Assembly: GCA_029263415.1 (NCBI GenBank)
Contig: JAJCXN010000056.1
Coordinates: forward strand, 62,001-126,000
Direction of reading: 5' to 3'
DNA: 64,000 nt
Source of the DNA: Acidobacteriota bacterium
GTDB lineage: Bacteria > Acidobacteriota > Thermoanaerobaculia > Multivoradales > Multivoraceae
The notes beneath the pieces were generated by a model, which was not told the origin of the DNA, did not search any database, and saw nothing but the letters and a program-made list of their open reading frames with translations. A program made the translations under genes and the position numbers. Position 1 is the first letter of the stretch. Every line of letters starts with the position of its first letter. Shown here in pieces: positions 43,673-52,865 of the stretch.

Positions 43673-45877
43673 TTAGGTCGATCGACGCCTCACCGCAACC
43701 AGTGTTACATCATCAGATGGTGGCGCGCCTCCAGTTGCGGCCTCTAGCGACTGCCGCAGGCAATCAACCAGGTGCGCCGGACCGCCAGCACTAGATTCCA
43801 CGACCAGCTCGACCAAGCGTTCATAGCCGATCGGTTCACCGCCTGCATCGGCCTGCTCAGGCAATCCATCGGACAGCAAGACGATCGTGTCACCGGGCTC
43901 GAAATCGTGTTCGAACTCACTGTATTCGACCCTCGACATCGCACCAAGAGGAACCGCATGGCACACCACTTCCTCTACCTCACCCGACGGACGCAGGCGG
44001 TATGCGGGCGGCATCCCTGCCGAAGCAAAGGTCAAGCGATGCCGCCGCCGATCAAGCCGCAGCAACAGCAACGACATCGCCATTCGCTCTAGGCTCATGC
44101 TGCGCAGTGGACCTGCGGCTTCGTTCAAGAACGTGGCCAAACCAGTCCGAGCACCAGCGGTCAAGAACAGGGTGCGAATCACAGTGACCAGAGTCGCGGC
44201 CCGCGCTCCATGCCCGGTGGCATCTCCCAGAGCAATGGTCAAATAGTCATCGTCTAGGCTGAAATCGTAGTAGTCGCCGCCGACCTCGGTCGCGGTGCGG
44301 TGGTAGACCGCCAATTCGAACTCTTCGAGATCCGGAACTTGATCAGGCAGCATCGCTAGCTGAAACTTTCGCGCTTCTTCGAGTTCCGATCCCCGGCGCC
44401 GATTCTCCGACTCGAGAAGAGTACGCTCGACCTCTTTTCGTTGGTTCTCAAGTTCTTGCTCTACCAGCTGCTGCTGATTGCTCTCGAGTCGCGAGGCCAT
44501 ACGATTGAAGGTCAGTGCCAGGTGCCCGAGTTCATCGCGACCGCGCACCGGAGCCCGGGCGCCTAGGTCGCCTCCAGCAAGCTTCTCTGCCTCCGCCGAC
44601 AAGCTGCTGATGCGCTGGGTGAGGCGCGAAGACAGAGGCAGAATGCCGACCAGTGAAAAGCCAATCATCCCGAAACCCAGTAGCAGATTGCGGCCGGTCC
44701 GATTCCGAATATCAGTGAACGACGCATCATACGGACGCGCGATTCCGAAGGTCAGCTCTGAGGAAACATCGAGCTGGTGGGCGATCAACCAGCCTTCGCG
44801 ACGAATCAGCACCGGCTCCTCGCTCGTACTAGCCAGATCTTGCGGTTCGTCGAAAAGCACCATCAGTTGATCGAAGCTCTCGGTGGCGACCGTATAGACG
44901 TTGTTCTCAGCGTCCACCGCGAACGGGATCTCGTCGCCGTTGTGTTCGATCCCTCTCAACACTCCGTTGATGAACTGGCTTACGTCGAGTTCAGGAACTA
45001 GTGAGGAAGGCCCGCGTTCAGCATGACCCATCGCGTCGCCCAGGATTCGCTGGACGTGCCGTCTCTTCCGAGCGAGCTCCGCCGTCTCGAGCCCCAGGCG
45101 CGCCAAGGCCCCCAGATTCCCTGTCTTCGCAAGGCGTTCCATCTCACGGCTGCGCTCGGCCAGCTTGCTCGACAGGCCGTCGAGATGTTGCTGCGCCGCT
45201 TCGCGCGATGCGCCCTCGATGACTCGGGCGTTTGGAACAAACATCGGCCACGTCGACCAACGGTCGGAGTCGGTCCGAACTCGGAACGGACTTCGAGGAT
45301 CACCCGACGGACTGCCGGAGCGAACTCGACGCGACTCATCGCCCTCAGCGTCCCGCTCGACTTTGAAGACCATTCCGTCGAACCGCGCCATCTTTTCAAC
45401 GAACCGGCGGCGCAGTTCTTCCTTGTCCAGCAGTGGCTCGCCCGGCTTGTCGAAGCTAGGCCCAATCTCACCAGGCACAACAGGCGGCGGTGGCGGAATC
45501 TCAGCAACCAGGTCGTCGAGATTGGTCTCGACCGTCCACTCAGCCTCTGCCGTCTGGTCGAAGCGCCAACCCTGAATTGCCGAGGCTACTGACCCCATGT
45601 CGACCATTGCTGCCTCAATGGCCTCCTCGACCGCCTGCACCTCCATGCCCATCTCTGGTTCAGAGAGCTTCTGGTCAAGACCTGAGAGCCCGCGACGCAG
45701 GTCCTCGCTGGCTACCTCCATGTTCTCTTCGAGGCGCTCCGTGAGTTGACGCGCCTCGGTCTCGAGCAGCGACCTTAGGGCCGCCACGTTGGTCCAATAG
45801 GAATAGCCCACCACCCCGGTCAACGGGACAATCGCGAGCAGGAGGAAGGCAAGGATCAGTTGGGTACGTAGGCGCAT
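43673..45877 (-). CDS. Membrane SpoIIE-type PP2C serine phosphatase with HAMP domain
   Basis: This is a transmembrane signalling phosphatase of 734 residues. The first membrane helix is LILAFLLLAIVPLTGVVGY. A long sensor region outside the membrane follows, then a second helix NLLLGFGMIGFSLVGIL, a HAMP domain (SSLSAEAEKLAGGDLGARAP), a coiled coil rich in Glu and Arg, and the PP2C domain. Metal-site motifs are GGDYYDFS, GDATGHG, LLSDGLPE and SDDVTLVAV. Such proteins dephosphorylate anti-sigma-factor antagonists; no anti-sigma or STAS gene is adjacent. It converges on the SixA-like gene with 14 bases between. Confidence 0.93.
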   Translation of the reverse strand: MRLRTQLILAFLLLAIVPLTGVVGYSYWTNVAALRSLLETEARQLTERLEENMEVASEDLRRGLSGLDQKLSEPEMGMEVQAVEEAIEAAMVDMGSVASAIQGWRFDQTAEAEWTVETNLDDLVAEIPPPPPVVPGEIGPSFDKPGEPLLDKEELRRRFVEKMARFDGMVFKVERDAEGDESRRVRSGSPSGDPRSPFRVRTDSDRWSTWPMFVPNARVIEGASREAAQQHLDGLSSKLAERSREMERLAKTGNLGALARLGLETAELARKRRHVQRILGDAMGHAERGPSSLVPELDVSQFINGVLRGIEHNGDEIPFAVDAENNVYTVATESFDQLMVLFDEPQDLASTSEEPVLIRREGWLIAHQLDVSSELTFGIARPYDASFTDIRNRTGRNLLLGFGMIGFSLVGILPLSSRLTQRISSLSAEAEKLAGGDLGARAPVRGRDELGHLALTFNRMASRLESNQQQLVEQELENQRKEVERTLLESENRRRGSELEEARKFQLAMLPDQVPDLEEFELAVYHRTATEVGGDYYDFSLDDDYLTIALGDATGHGARAATLVTVIRTLFLTAGARTGLATFLNEAAGPLRSMSLERMAMSLLLLRLDRRRHRLTFASAGMPPAYRLRPSGEVEEVVCHAVPLGAMSRVEYSEFEHDFEPGDTIVLLSDGLPEQADAGGEPIGYERLVELVVESSAGGPAHLVDCLRQSLEAATGGAPPSDDVTLVAVRRRST

Positions 45878-46001
45878 GAATACTTGGAGTTGGTCGACTG
45901 TTGATACAACGCACGGTCCATCGGAAAGTTCAAAGGCAGAGCCAGCTTTCGTTCGATCCGAAACAGCGACAACCTGGGACTAAGCCCTGTCGTCGGGATT
46001 C

Positions 46002-46517
46002 CTACCAAGCTCGCGCACTCAACACTTCATTGATGGTTTCGGGTCTGACCACGTCAACGCCCAAAGTACCGGAATGCGCCAGCGTCTCTGAGTCGCTGGT
46101 AACCAACACCGCTCCGCTGCGTTCCGCGAGCGCGAAGAAGTGGCGATCCGCGGTCATCGTAGCGGCAAAGTCTTTTGACGCGGAGCTCGATTCTTGGGTG
46201 AGTGCACCGACCGGACTGTCATCGACGGTCGCCAGAATCTCCAAAGCGTTCATCCAGCGCAGCGCATCGGCCCCACTCCAGCGCCCCTGATCTTGAGCAT
46301 CTGGATCCTCGAGCGAAGCGGCCAGCGAGGCTCTTACGGGCTCATCGAGGACTAGCTCAACCGAACGCTTTGAGATGTGATCGAGCAGGGTCGCGCAACC
46401 GCCTCTTGGATCCAGCAGGGCACCGATCAGCACAGTCGGATCGACCACGATCTTCAGGGTTTTGCTCGACAAGTTGTTCACGCCCGGACTCCACTGGGTA
46501 CGGTAGTTGTTGAGCAC
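46002..46517 (-). CDS. PIN domain protein, probable toxin
   Basis: The sequence follows the PIN-family toxin group of COG1569 type: KIVVDPTVLIGALLDPRGG near the N-terminus, ELVLDEPVRASL, and a late TADRHFFALAE and LVTSDSETL. PIN enzymes are Mg-dependent RNases with three or four acidic residues; the first Asp (VVD) and the last (TSD) are present. The usual DTN of the first motif is DPT here. The start is GTG at 46517; a downstream GTG before NNLSS is possible. It lies 33 bases after a Phd/YefM-type antitoxin on the same strand. Confidence 0.83.
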   Translation of the reverse strand: MLNNYRTQWSPGVNNLSSKTLKIVVDPTVLIGALLDPRGGCATLLDHISKRSVELVLDEPVRASLAASLEDPDAQDQGRWSGADALRWMNALEILATVDDSPVGALTQESSSASKDFAATMTADRHFFALAERSGAVLVTSDSETLAHSGTLGVDVVRPETINEVLSARAW

Positions 46518-46550
46518 GGCTCGGAATCAAGTCCCAAGCGAAACTGGAGC

Positions 46551-46829
46551 TCAGGTCCGGCGCTTTGGCTCTGTAAGAGTTCTACGCTTGGTGCGTCTGG
46601 CCAGTTCAAGAACCTGGGCGGCCGTCAGCTTGCGCTGGTCTCTCTCAAGAATGGCACGAATCTCCATTTCTGCAGCCTTTTCGAGCCGTTGATACTTCGA
46701 ATAGGGCATGAGCGCCGCCAACGGACGGCCGCGCCGCTCGATTACGAACTGATCACTCTGATCTTCGACACGGTCCAAAACCGTACCGAGATGCTGGCGA
46801 AGATCGCCGGGTTTAATGGTCTCTGACAT
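46551..46829 (-). CDS. Phd/YefM-type antitoxin
   Basis: This 92-residue protein from the ATG at 46829 (MSETIKPG) has the Phd/YefM pattern: an N-terminal DNA-binding fold with DLRQHLGTVLDRVE, then QFVIERRGRPLAALMPYSKYQRL. A basic, disordered-looking C-terminal tail (RRTKRRTLTEPKRR) would bind the toxin. It comes first in the operon before the PIN gene, the usual antitoxin-toxin order. It probably represses its own promoter, by family inference. Confidence 0.87.
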   Translation of the reverse strand: MSETIKPGDLRQHLGTVLDRVEDQSDQFVIERRGRPLAALMPYSKYQRLEKAAEMEIRAILERDQRKLTAAQVLELARRTKRRTLTEPKRRT

Positions 46830-46928
46830 GACTATCGGCTCCGCGCACAAGGCGGCTGAAAGAATGGAGGGCCGATAAGTGTAGCGGAATGAGTGGTTTG
46901 GCGTAAAGGCAGCTTCTCTAAGAGACCG

Positions 46929-47846
46929 CTATTCCTTGGCCTCGCGAGGGACTCGCGAGCCTTCTTGGCGGTGCGGTTGGCCGTCCTTGCGCCGCCCAGA
47001 AAGAGCAGTGACTACCCCATGAAACGTCTTGACCTCCTGGCGGGTCGGAATCGCTCGGCTGAGATGGGCCCTCAGATTGAGGATCATGCCGTCTCGCTTC
47101 TCCGGCACCCTGAAGAACCGCGCAGTATCTAGCTCCTGCTCCAAATGCTCAAATAGCTGGATAAGCTCTCCGGCCGTTGCCGGCTCCTCAAGCGCTGCGG
47201 TGCGGCGCTCCAGCCTACGACGGCGAGGATGCACCGCGCGCTCCAAAGGCCGCGTCCCTACTCCCTCGACTTCAAAGGCTGGTCCTTCGTTCTCGAACAA
47301 CACGCTCTCGCTCAGTCCCGATCGGTGCCATTCCCAGGCCACTAGCATCACAGCCTGCGCCAGGTTCAACGACTTACAGGCATCACTCAACGGCACTTCG
47401 AGGACCCGCGTCGCAAGGACCAGGTCGGGATTCTCGAGTCCGGTTCGCTCAGGCCCGAACAACACGCCGCAGGTTGCTCCGGAAGCTGTGGCCTCGCGCA
47501 GCTGCTCTGCAGCCACGACTGGGCCGACCACCGGCTTGGCCAGGTCTCGCCCGCGCCCGGTGGTCGCGAACACCAACTGAAGATCGGCGATCGCGTCTTC
47601 CGTGCGCTCGAAGACCCGAGCACCATCAACCACCGAGACGGCGCTGGTTGCGGCATTCCTTGCCTCGGTGTTGGGCCAGCCGTCACGAGGGCGCACTAGC
47701 CGCAAGTCGGTCAGCCCACAGTTGAGCATCGCCCTCGCGCATGCTCCAATATTGAAACCAAGCTGTGGATCAACCAAAATGATCGCAGGAGTCGAGCCAC
47801 ACGCCTGCTCTTCATCGCCCTTTGGTTCGGCGATCTCGCCGGTCAC
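46929..47846 (-). CDS. SpoU-family RNA methyltransferase, TrmJ-like
   Basis: This SPOUT-class enzyme uses SAM to 2'-O-methylate RNA ribose; TrmJ acts on position 32 of tRNA. Motif 1 is VDPQLGFNIGACARAM, motif 2 GVLFGPERTGL and motif 3 the knotted SLNLAQAVM. A C-terminal extension (LIQLFEHLEQELDTARFF) fits TrmJ. I place the start at the GTG at 47846, which overlaps the stop of the upstream TPR gene as GTGA, giving 305 residues. The track start lies further inside that gene. Which tRNA or rRNA is modified is not decided by the sequence. Confidence 0.9.
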   Translation of the reverse strand: MTGEIAEPKGDEEQACGSTPAIILVDPQLGFNIGACARAMLNCGLTDLRLVRPRDGWPNTEARNAATSAVSVVDGARVFERTEDAIADLQLVFATTGRGRDLAKPVVGPVVAAEQLREATASGATCGVLFGPERTGLENPDLVLATRVLEVPLSDACKSLNLAQAVMLVAWEWHRSGLSESVLFENEGPAFEVEGVGTRPLERAVHPRRRRLERRTAALEEPATAGELIQLFEHLEQELDTARFFRVPEKRDGMILNLRAHLSRAIPTRQEVKTFHGVVTALSGRRKDGQPHRQEGSRVPREAKE

Positions 47847-48640
47847 AGTTGCGGCCCATCCGCATCGCCAAGCCACTGCACATGGACACGCGCCATGTCC
47901 CCCATGTAGTGAGGAAAGTCGAGCGCCACCGCAGCCTCTAGGTGCTTAAGCGCGGCAGCAGGCCGATCATTGACCTCGTCCCACAGGCCTAAGTAGAGAT
48001 GCGCGTAAAACAGTTGACAGCTCAGAACACCCACGCGACTGGTCTGCGCTTGCTCCATGACTGCGGCCTCATCAGCTGATCCCTGGAACAACTCGTAGAT
48101 CTTCTCCATCGGCACCCGCCGGTCAGGCCCGACTGGCAGGATCGCCCTGCGGGCTGCAGCGATGCCATCTTTGCGTGCGACGCACAGGAAGTGCCAAACC
48201 GCGTTCTCAACATCGTCGGGATTGACCGTCCGATGCGATACGAACTGTGTGATGCAATCGTCCCAACGCTCGGCATAGTAGAGCGAAAGGCCCCGCTGCC
48301 ATAGCTGCGGTCCCAGTCGCGGCTCGAGTTCGACCGCGCGATCGAAATCTCTCAAGGCCGCCTTGTTATCGCCCAACTTGAAGTGCACACCGCCACGACG
48401 AGCCAAGACAACCGCGTCGCCTCGCTGACCAGCCAGCACCGCGTCGTAGGCCGCCAGCGCCTGCTTCAAGCGTCCCGAATCCTCTAGGGATACCGCGTAG
48501 TCGACGCTACCCTCTGGTGGTTGGGCACGGAGCGTTTGAGTCGCCGCCAAGGTTGGCAGAGCACTACTCGCAGAAAGCACCACAGCATTCACGATCAACG
48601 CGACCACCGACGCTGAGAGCCGCCCTGTCCCCAGTCTCAC
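47843..48640 (-). CDS. Exported TPR repeat protein
   Basis: The protein has 265 residues, starting at GTG. A weak signal peptide (VVALIVNAVVLSASSALP) precedes TPR units such as AVSLEDSGRLKQALAAYDAV and ALRDFDRAVELEPRLG. The layout recalls NlpI-type periplasmic adaptors, though there is no lipobox Cys. Its stop overlaps the methyltransferase start as GTGA, and its start lies six bases after the stop of the deleted serine hydrolase. It is thus the middle of a tight three-gene unit. Confidence 0.85.
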   Translation of the reverse strand: MRLGTGRLSASVVALIVNAVVLSASSALPTLAATQTLRAQPPEGSVDYAVSLEDSGRLKQALAAYDAVLAGQRGDAVVLARRGGVHFKLGDNKAALRDFDRAVELEPRLGPQLWQRGLSLYYAERWDDCITQFVSHRTVNPDDVENAVWHFLCVARKDGIAAARRAILPVGPDRRVPMEKIYELFQGSADEAAVMEQAQTSRVGVLSCQLFYAHLYLGLWDEVNDRPAAALKHLEAAVALDFPHYMGDMARVHVQWLGDADGPQL

Positions 48641-48646
48641 GCGCGT

Positions 48647-49036
48647 CTACTCCACGATCGCTTGGTAGGTGGTGTTGGCGAAATCTTGGCGAATGTTGAG
48701 TTGGGAGTAGTGCCTCACCTGAGTCATCAGTATTCCATCCTCGGCTTCTTCGAAGTGCACCACTTTGCCGTGACGAGCGATCGAAGTCACCGTGCCCGCA
48801 ACTTCGCCGGGGTCGATGTACCCCGGCATCATTCTGCTCACTCGCTCGAGTCGCTCAGACGACATACCGACGCTCTCACGCGTGGCCATCTCCAGGCCCA
48901 GCGACTGAGCATGATCAGCGGTCTTGTTGCCTGCGGTCGCCTTAGAGGGCTCTGAGCCCAACGCCGCGCTGGCGATCAGCAATCCAGCGCCCACCAACGT
49001 TGTACACCGACAGACGGGTAGTTCGATCCTCAACAC
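48647..49036 (-). pseudogene. Internally deleted serine hydrolase (beta-lactamase family) remnant
   Basis: The 129-residue frame is intact but lacks the catalytic core. After a signal peptide (LVGAGLLIASAALG), residues 52-92 read as the start of a family serine hydrolase (VGMSSERLERVSRMMPGYID, then TSIARHGKVVHFE). Directly after comes GILMTQVRHYSQ and IRQDFANTTYQAIVE, which looks like the extreme C-terminus of the same family. About 250 residues, including SxxK and the Tyr motif, are missing in between, without a frameshift. It still starts with a signal and sits six bases before the TPR gene. It may be a pseudogene or a retained short secreted product. Confidence 0.7.
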
Positions 49037-49148
49037 AGTTTCTCCTTCAAAGCCAAAGATCTCTAGTCTAGAGCGCGGATCGATCTACGCTCAACAACGC
49101 AGCACTTAGAGGTGAGCGCAGCACCGAACTGCGGTTTGGCGGTCTTTG

Positions 49149-50054
49149 TCAGGGAGGTGAAGCTGCGGCTGTGCGACGCTTGCGCGCATCGAGTTGCTTG
49201 ATCAACGAAACCGCTCTAGCGTAGTCTTCGCGGAAGCCGACGTTGGCTCCGCCCTCGGCCTTCTCGATTGCTCCAGCCAGGCTCAACAACAGATTGCCTA
49301 CCATCGCTTGAACTTCGGGATCCGGTGCGGGAGTCAGATTCTGAGCCACCGCCACTAGCGGTACTCGCAGTGCTCGAATCTCCTTACCAACGGCTCCCGG
49401 GTGCCCCTCCTCGCGATACGCCGATCGCAGCGCGCTCTCCACCTTGCGCAGCGGCGCCATCACCGAGTCGTATTGCCCCCACCACGCCGGCAGATGCTTC
49501 TTCGACCGCTGTTGGTCAGCGATATCTTGACGGCGACGTTCGGCGTAGCGTTCCTCGGCCTGCGAGTTGAGCGCCTCAAGCTGCGAGCTACCCCCACTTG
49601 AACCGGGCATTGAGTTGTACTTGCCGTTAAGCCACTTGCCGCCGGTGGTACGGAAGCGAAAGTTGACGCGTGCGATATCGGGAACGTTGCGCTCCGTGTC
49701 CCAAGGAGTAATGCTGCGCTTCCAAGATTCGGTCTTAAAACTTGCCGACTCTCCGGAACCCAAGGTCGCCGGCACCAGCAGAATCTGTCCGCCGCCATAA
49801 GAGTTTCCTCGAGAATCCATCAAGGATGCGAAGATCACCACATCGGTCAACGGCTCGAGCGAAATATTACGAACACGACCCACCAACTCGACGTGCTCGT
49901 TGGAGGTGTTCAAGATCCACTCGGTGACTTCGATCTGCTCCTCATTCGCTCTAGCTTGTGCCAATGCAGCCTCTTGGACCACCAATAGGCCAAGTAGCAG
50001 GCCAAGCAAGAAGAGTGGAAGTACTCGCCGTAGATCGCTGCTGAGTCGAATCAT
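49149..50054 (-). CDS. Unknown secreted protein with FxLYD-like domain
   Basis: I use the ATG at 50054 (MIRLSSD). A signal peptide with core LPLFLLGLLLGLLVV is clear. The next 90 residues (EVTEWILNTSNEHVELVGRVRNIS to SGESASFK) resemble the beta-sandwich FxLYD-type domains of exported proteins. The C-terminal half is helical, with a GGKWLNGKYNSMPG region and a basic Arg-rich segment, ending in RKRR. Function unknown. It is followed on the same strand by the deleted serine hydrolase. Confidence 0.78.
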   Translation of the reverse strand: MIRLSSDLRRVLPLFLLGLLLGLLVVQEAALAQARANEEQIEVTEWILNTSNEHVELVGRVRNISLEPLTDVVIFASLMDSRGNSYGGGQILLVPATLGSGESASFKTESWKRSITPWDTERNVPDIARVNFRFRTTGGKWLNGKYNSMPGSSGGSSQLEALNSQAEERYAERRRQDIADQQRSKKHLPAWWGQYDSVMAPLRKVESALRSAYREEGHPGAVGKEIRALRVPLVAVAQNLTPAPDPEVQAMVGNLLLSLAGAIEKAEGGANVGFREDYARAVSLIKQLDARKRRTAAASPP

Positions 50055-50319
50055 GAGCCTAAGTCCCGATGTCATGAGCAAAGTTCTGGAGGATCACACC
50101 CCATCAGCGATCAGTGTATCGAAGACCCAGCGCCCTGAGCGGCCGTGCGCAATCCTGAGTAGTCCTAAGGAGCACTAAGGCCCTATGGAGCACCCACCGA
50201 CACGATCAAGGGCAAGGTTCCAGAAATCGCCTCAGCCACTGCTCGCCTGACCAGCACGAATCAGAATGCGTTAGCGTGAAGCACGTCGGAGCCCACTCGA
50301 TCCAGAAGTTGGCAGTTCA

Positions 50320-51180
50320 TCAACTTTGAACCGCCGCCTGACGCCGGACGAAGTCGGCCAGTTGAGTGGGCGCTCTACCCAACAACCGGCTAAGCGTCGT
50401 GCTGCTGCCGCCGAGCCCGTGCAGATCGTAGTAGCGGAACATGGCTAGCAGAGCTTGACGTCGGTATCCCCGGATTCCTAACGTCTCTGCATGTTGCTGC
50501 CAGATGTCCAGCGATTGCACTACTGCGCACACGCGGCGACCCAAGACATGACCGAGCACCTCTGCAATCGCGTCACCGTCCATCCAATGGCACCCGCACA
50601 GTTCGTAGATCGCTCGTTCGTGCCCCGACTCCCCGAGAACCAACGCCGCGACCTCTGCGACGTCCCCGATATCCACCAGCGACAATCGAGCCTCACGGGA
50701 ATACGGTCGCTCGTAGACACCTTGTGTTGCAATCTGCTCCCAACCCACGACCAAGTTTTGCATGTACGGCGCGGGCTGCAGAATGGTGAAATCAAGCCTC
50801 GAGCGGATAAGAAGTTCTTCCACCCGCAGCTTCTGCCAGTGATGAGGCATGGCTTCAAGCTGTGGTTGCAGCACTGAGTGATACACAACCCGCTCGACCC
50901 CCAACGACTCCGCGGCAGCGATCGCGACCTTGCCTAAGGCAACCTCCGCAGGGTGAACGTTTGGGCAGATGTAATAGACCGCACTGCAGTCGGAGAGGGC
51001 TGACTGCACCGACTCAAGCACCGCCATGTCCCCCACCCTGACGTCAGCCGCTCCGTCCTCTAGAAGTTCAGCGATCTGGTCCTCTCGTCGTACCAAGGCG
51101 CGCACCTGAGCACCAGAAGAACTCAGTTGTCGCACCACAGCACGGCCCGTCTTGCCAGATGCTCCGGTCACCAGAATCAA
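50320..51180 (-). CDS. NmrA-like NAD(P)-binding oxidoreductase or regulator
   Basis: This is an atypical short-chain dehydrogenase of the NmrA/HSCARG type. The Rossmann motif is VTGASGKTGRAVVRQL, and family segments are VYYICPNVHP and FTILQPAPYMQN. The start is TTG at 51180, preceded by AGGAGGAG with six bases between, a strong ribosome site. It has 286 residues. Members either reduce quinone or imine substrates or sense NADP; no choice can be made. The roughly 265-base spacer to the next gene downstream holds an imperfect repeat around GGAGCAC but no gene. Confidence 0.88.
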   Translation of the reverse strand: MILVTGASGKTGRAVVRQLSSSGAQVRALVRREDQIAELLEDGAADVRVGDMAVLESVQSALSDCSAVYYICPNVHPAEVALGKVAIAAAESLGVERVVYHSVLQPQLEAMPHHWQKLRVEELLIRSRLDFTILQPAPYMQNLVVGWEQIATQGVYERPYSREARLSLVDIGDVAEVAALVLGESGHERAIYELCGCHWMDGDAIAEVLGHVLGRRVCAVVQSLDIWQQHAETLGIRGYRRQALLAMFRYYDLHGLGGSSTTLSRLLGRAPTQLADFVRRQAAVQS

Positions 51181-51256
51181 CTCAGACTCCTCCTATACTC
51201 ATTAGCGATCGAACAACACCCGAGTCAGTGCTTTAGACAGCCAACAGGAACCCACG

Positions 51257-52750
51257 ATGCAACAGATCCACCACTACATCAACGGGCAGCGCTGCCCCGG
51301 ACGCTCGGGACGGACCGCTCCGGTGTTCGATCCAGCCACAGGTACCCAGACCAGCGAGGTCCTGCTTGCCTCAACAGACGAAGTCGGTGTTGCGGTCAAG
51401 GCGGCTCATGATGCGTTCGATAGCTGGCGACGTAGCAGCCTCTCTGAGCGCACCAAGCTCATGTTCAACTTTCGCAATCTGCTTGAGCTCAACGCATCAG
51501 AGATTGCCAGCCGCATCACAGCGGAGCACGGCAAGATCAGCAGCGACGCGCTAGGCGAGGTGGCCCGCGGCATTGAAAACGTCGAATACGCGTGCGGCAT
51601 CACCGAGCATCTAAAGGGCAGCTATAGCGAGCAGGTCTCAAAGGGCGTCGATGTGACTACTGTCCGGCAACCGGTTGGCGTAATTGCAGGCATCACTCCT
51701 TTCAATTTTCCGGCCATGGTGCCCTTGTGGATGATCCCGAACGCGGTCGCGTGCGGCAACACGTTTGTCTTGAAGCCGTCGGAGAAGGACCCTTCGGCGA
51801 CCCTGCTGATTGCGGAGCTATTCCAGGAGGCGGGCTTCCCGAACGGGGTTCTCAACGTCCTCAACGGAGATCGGGTCGCCGTCGAGGGCCTCCTCGAGCA
51901 CCCACAGGTCAGTGCCGTGAGCTTCGTTGGATCGACTCCCATCGCGCGGAGCATTCATCAACGGGCAAGTGCCAAAGGCAAGCGGGTTCAGGCACTTGGC
52001 GGCGCGAAGAACCACATGCTTGTCATGCCCGATGCCGACTTCGCAGCAGCAGCCGACGCCGCAGTCTCAGCCGCCTTCGGCTCCGCGGGTGAGCGTTGCA
52101 TGGCGATCTCGGTGGTGGTTGCCATCGGCGATGCCGCTGATCCGCTGGTGGAGGCGATCCGGCAGCGGTCTTGTGGCCTCAGGGTCGGGCCTGGTAGCGA
52201 GTCCGCATCCGAAATGGGGCCCTTGATCACTCGCGAACATCGCGATCGTGTGAGCGACTACATCGGCGAAGGCATCGCGGCAGGTGCAACCGCGGTGATT
52301 GACGGTCGTGAGAGCCAACTGCATCAACACGGCTTCTTCCTGGGAGCCACGCTGCTCGATCACGTCACAGAGGAGATGTCAGTCTACCAAGATGAGGTGT
52401 TCGGGCCGTTATTGAGCGTGGTGCGCGTCGCGAGCTACGCGGAGGCGATGCAACTCCTCACCGCCAACCCATATGGCAACGGCGCTGCGATCTTCACCAG
52501 CAACGGCGGCACCGCCCGACGCTTTCAACAGGATGCCGAGGTCGGCATGCTGGGCATCAACGTCCCAATCCCGGTACCGGTCGGCAACCACTCGTTTGGC
52601 GGCTGGAAGGACTCTTTGTTTGGCGACGCCCACATGTATGGACCAGAAGGTGTTCGCTTCTACACTCGCGCTAAGGCGATCACCAGTCGATGGCACGCTG
52701 CCACCGACGGCGACCGTGGCGTCGACCTAGCGTTTCCAAGCACCAGCTAG
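51257..52750 (+). CDS. mmsA: CoA-acylating methylmalonate-semialdehyde dehydrogenase
   Basis: This aldehyde dehydrogenase superfamily enzyme converts methylmalonate semialdehyde (from valine or myo-inositol breakdown) to propionyl-CoA with NAD+ and CoA. It has TPFNFPAMVPLWMIPNA, LKPSEKDPSA and the catalytic Cys in GSAGERCMAIS, all characteristic of the MmsA/IolA branch. The late GWKDSLFGDAHMYG is also typical. At 497 residues the length is normal. No other valine or inositol gene is adjacent, but a CoA transferase and a GMC oxidoreductase lie downstream on the same strand. Confidence 0.95.
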   Translation: MQQIHHYINGQRCPGRSGRTAPVFDPATGTQTSEVLLASTDEVGVAVKAAHDAFDSWRRSSLSERTKLMFNFRNLLELNASEIASRITAEHGKISSDALGEVARGIENVEYACGITEHLKGSYSEQVSKGVDVTTVRQPVGVIAGITPFNFPAMVPLWMIPNAVACGNTFVLKPSEKDPSATLLIAELFQEAGFPNGVLNVLNGDRVAVEGLLEHPQVSAVSFVGSTPIARSIHQRASAKGKRVQALGGAKNHMLVMPDADFAAAADAAVSAAFGSAGERCMAISVVVAIGDAADPLVEAIRQRSCGLRVGPGSESASEMGPLITREHRDRVSDYIGEGIAAGATAVIDGRESQLHQHGFFLGATLLDHVTEEMSVYQDEVFGPLLSVVRVASYAEAMQLLTANPYGNGAAIFTSNGGTARRFQQDAEVGMLGINVPIPVPVGNHSFGGWKDSLFGDAHMYGPEGVRFYTRAKAITSRWHAATDGDRGVDLAFPSTS

Positions 52751-52837
52751 TTCCTCACCGATACTGTCCGGCCACCAGAACAGCTTCAGATGGCCGACCC
52801 CAAAGTTCTCGCCGTCGGTGACTATTTGTGCGGATCA

Positions 52838-52865
52838 GATCGACCCGTTGCAGTATCGGTCGATC
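52838..52865. promoter_or_regulatory. Perfect 8-bp inverted repeat before the GMC operon
   Basis: GATCGACC and GGTCGATC flank a 12-base spacer in the 220-base gap between mmsA and the GMC gene. A good -10 candidate, TATGAT at 52899, lies downstream and 67 bases before the ATG. It could be an operator for the GMC-subunit operon or a weak mmsA terminator. The rest of the gap holds no gene. Confidence 0.4.
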
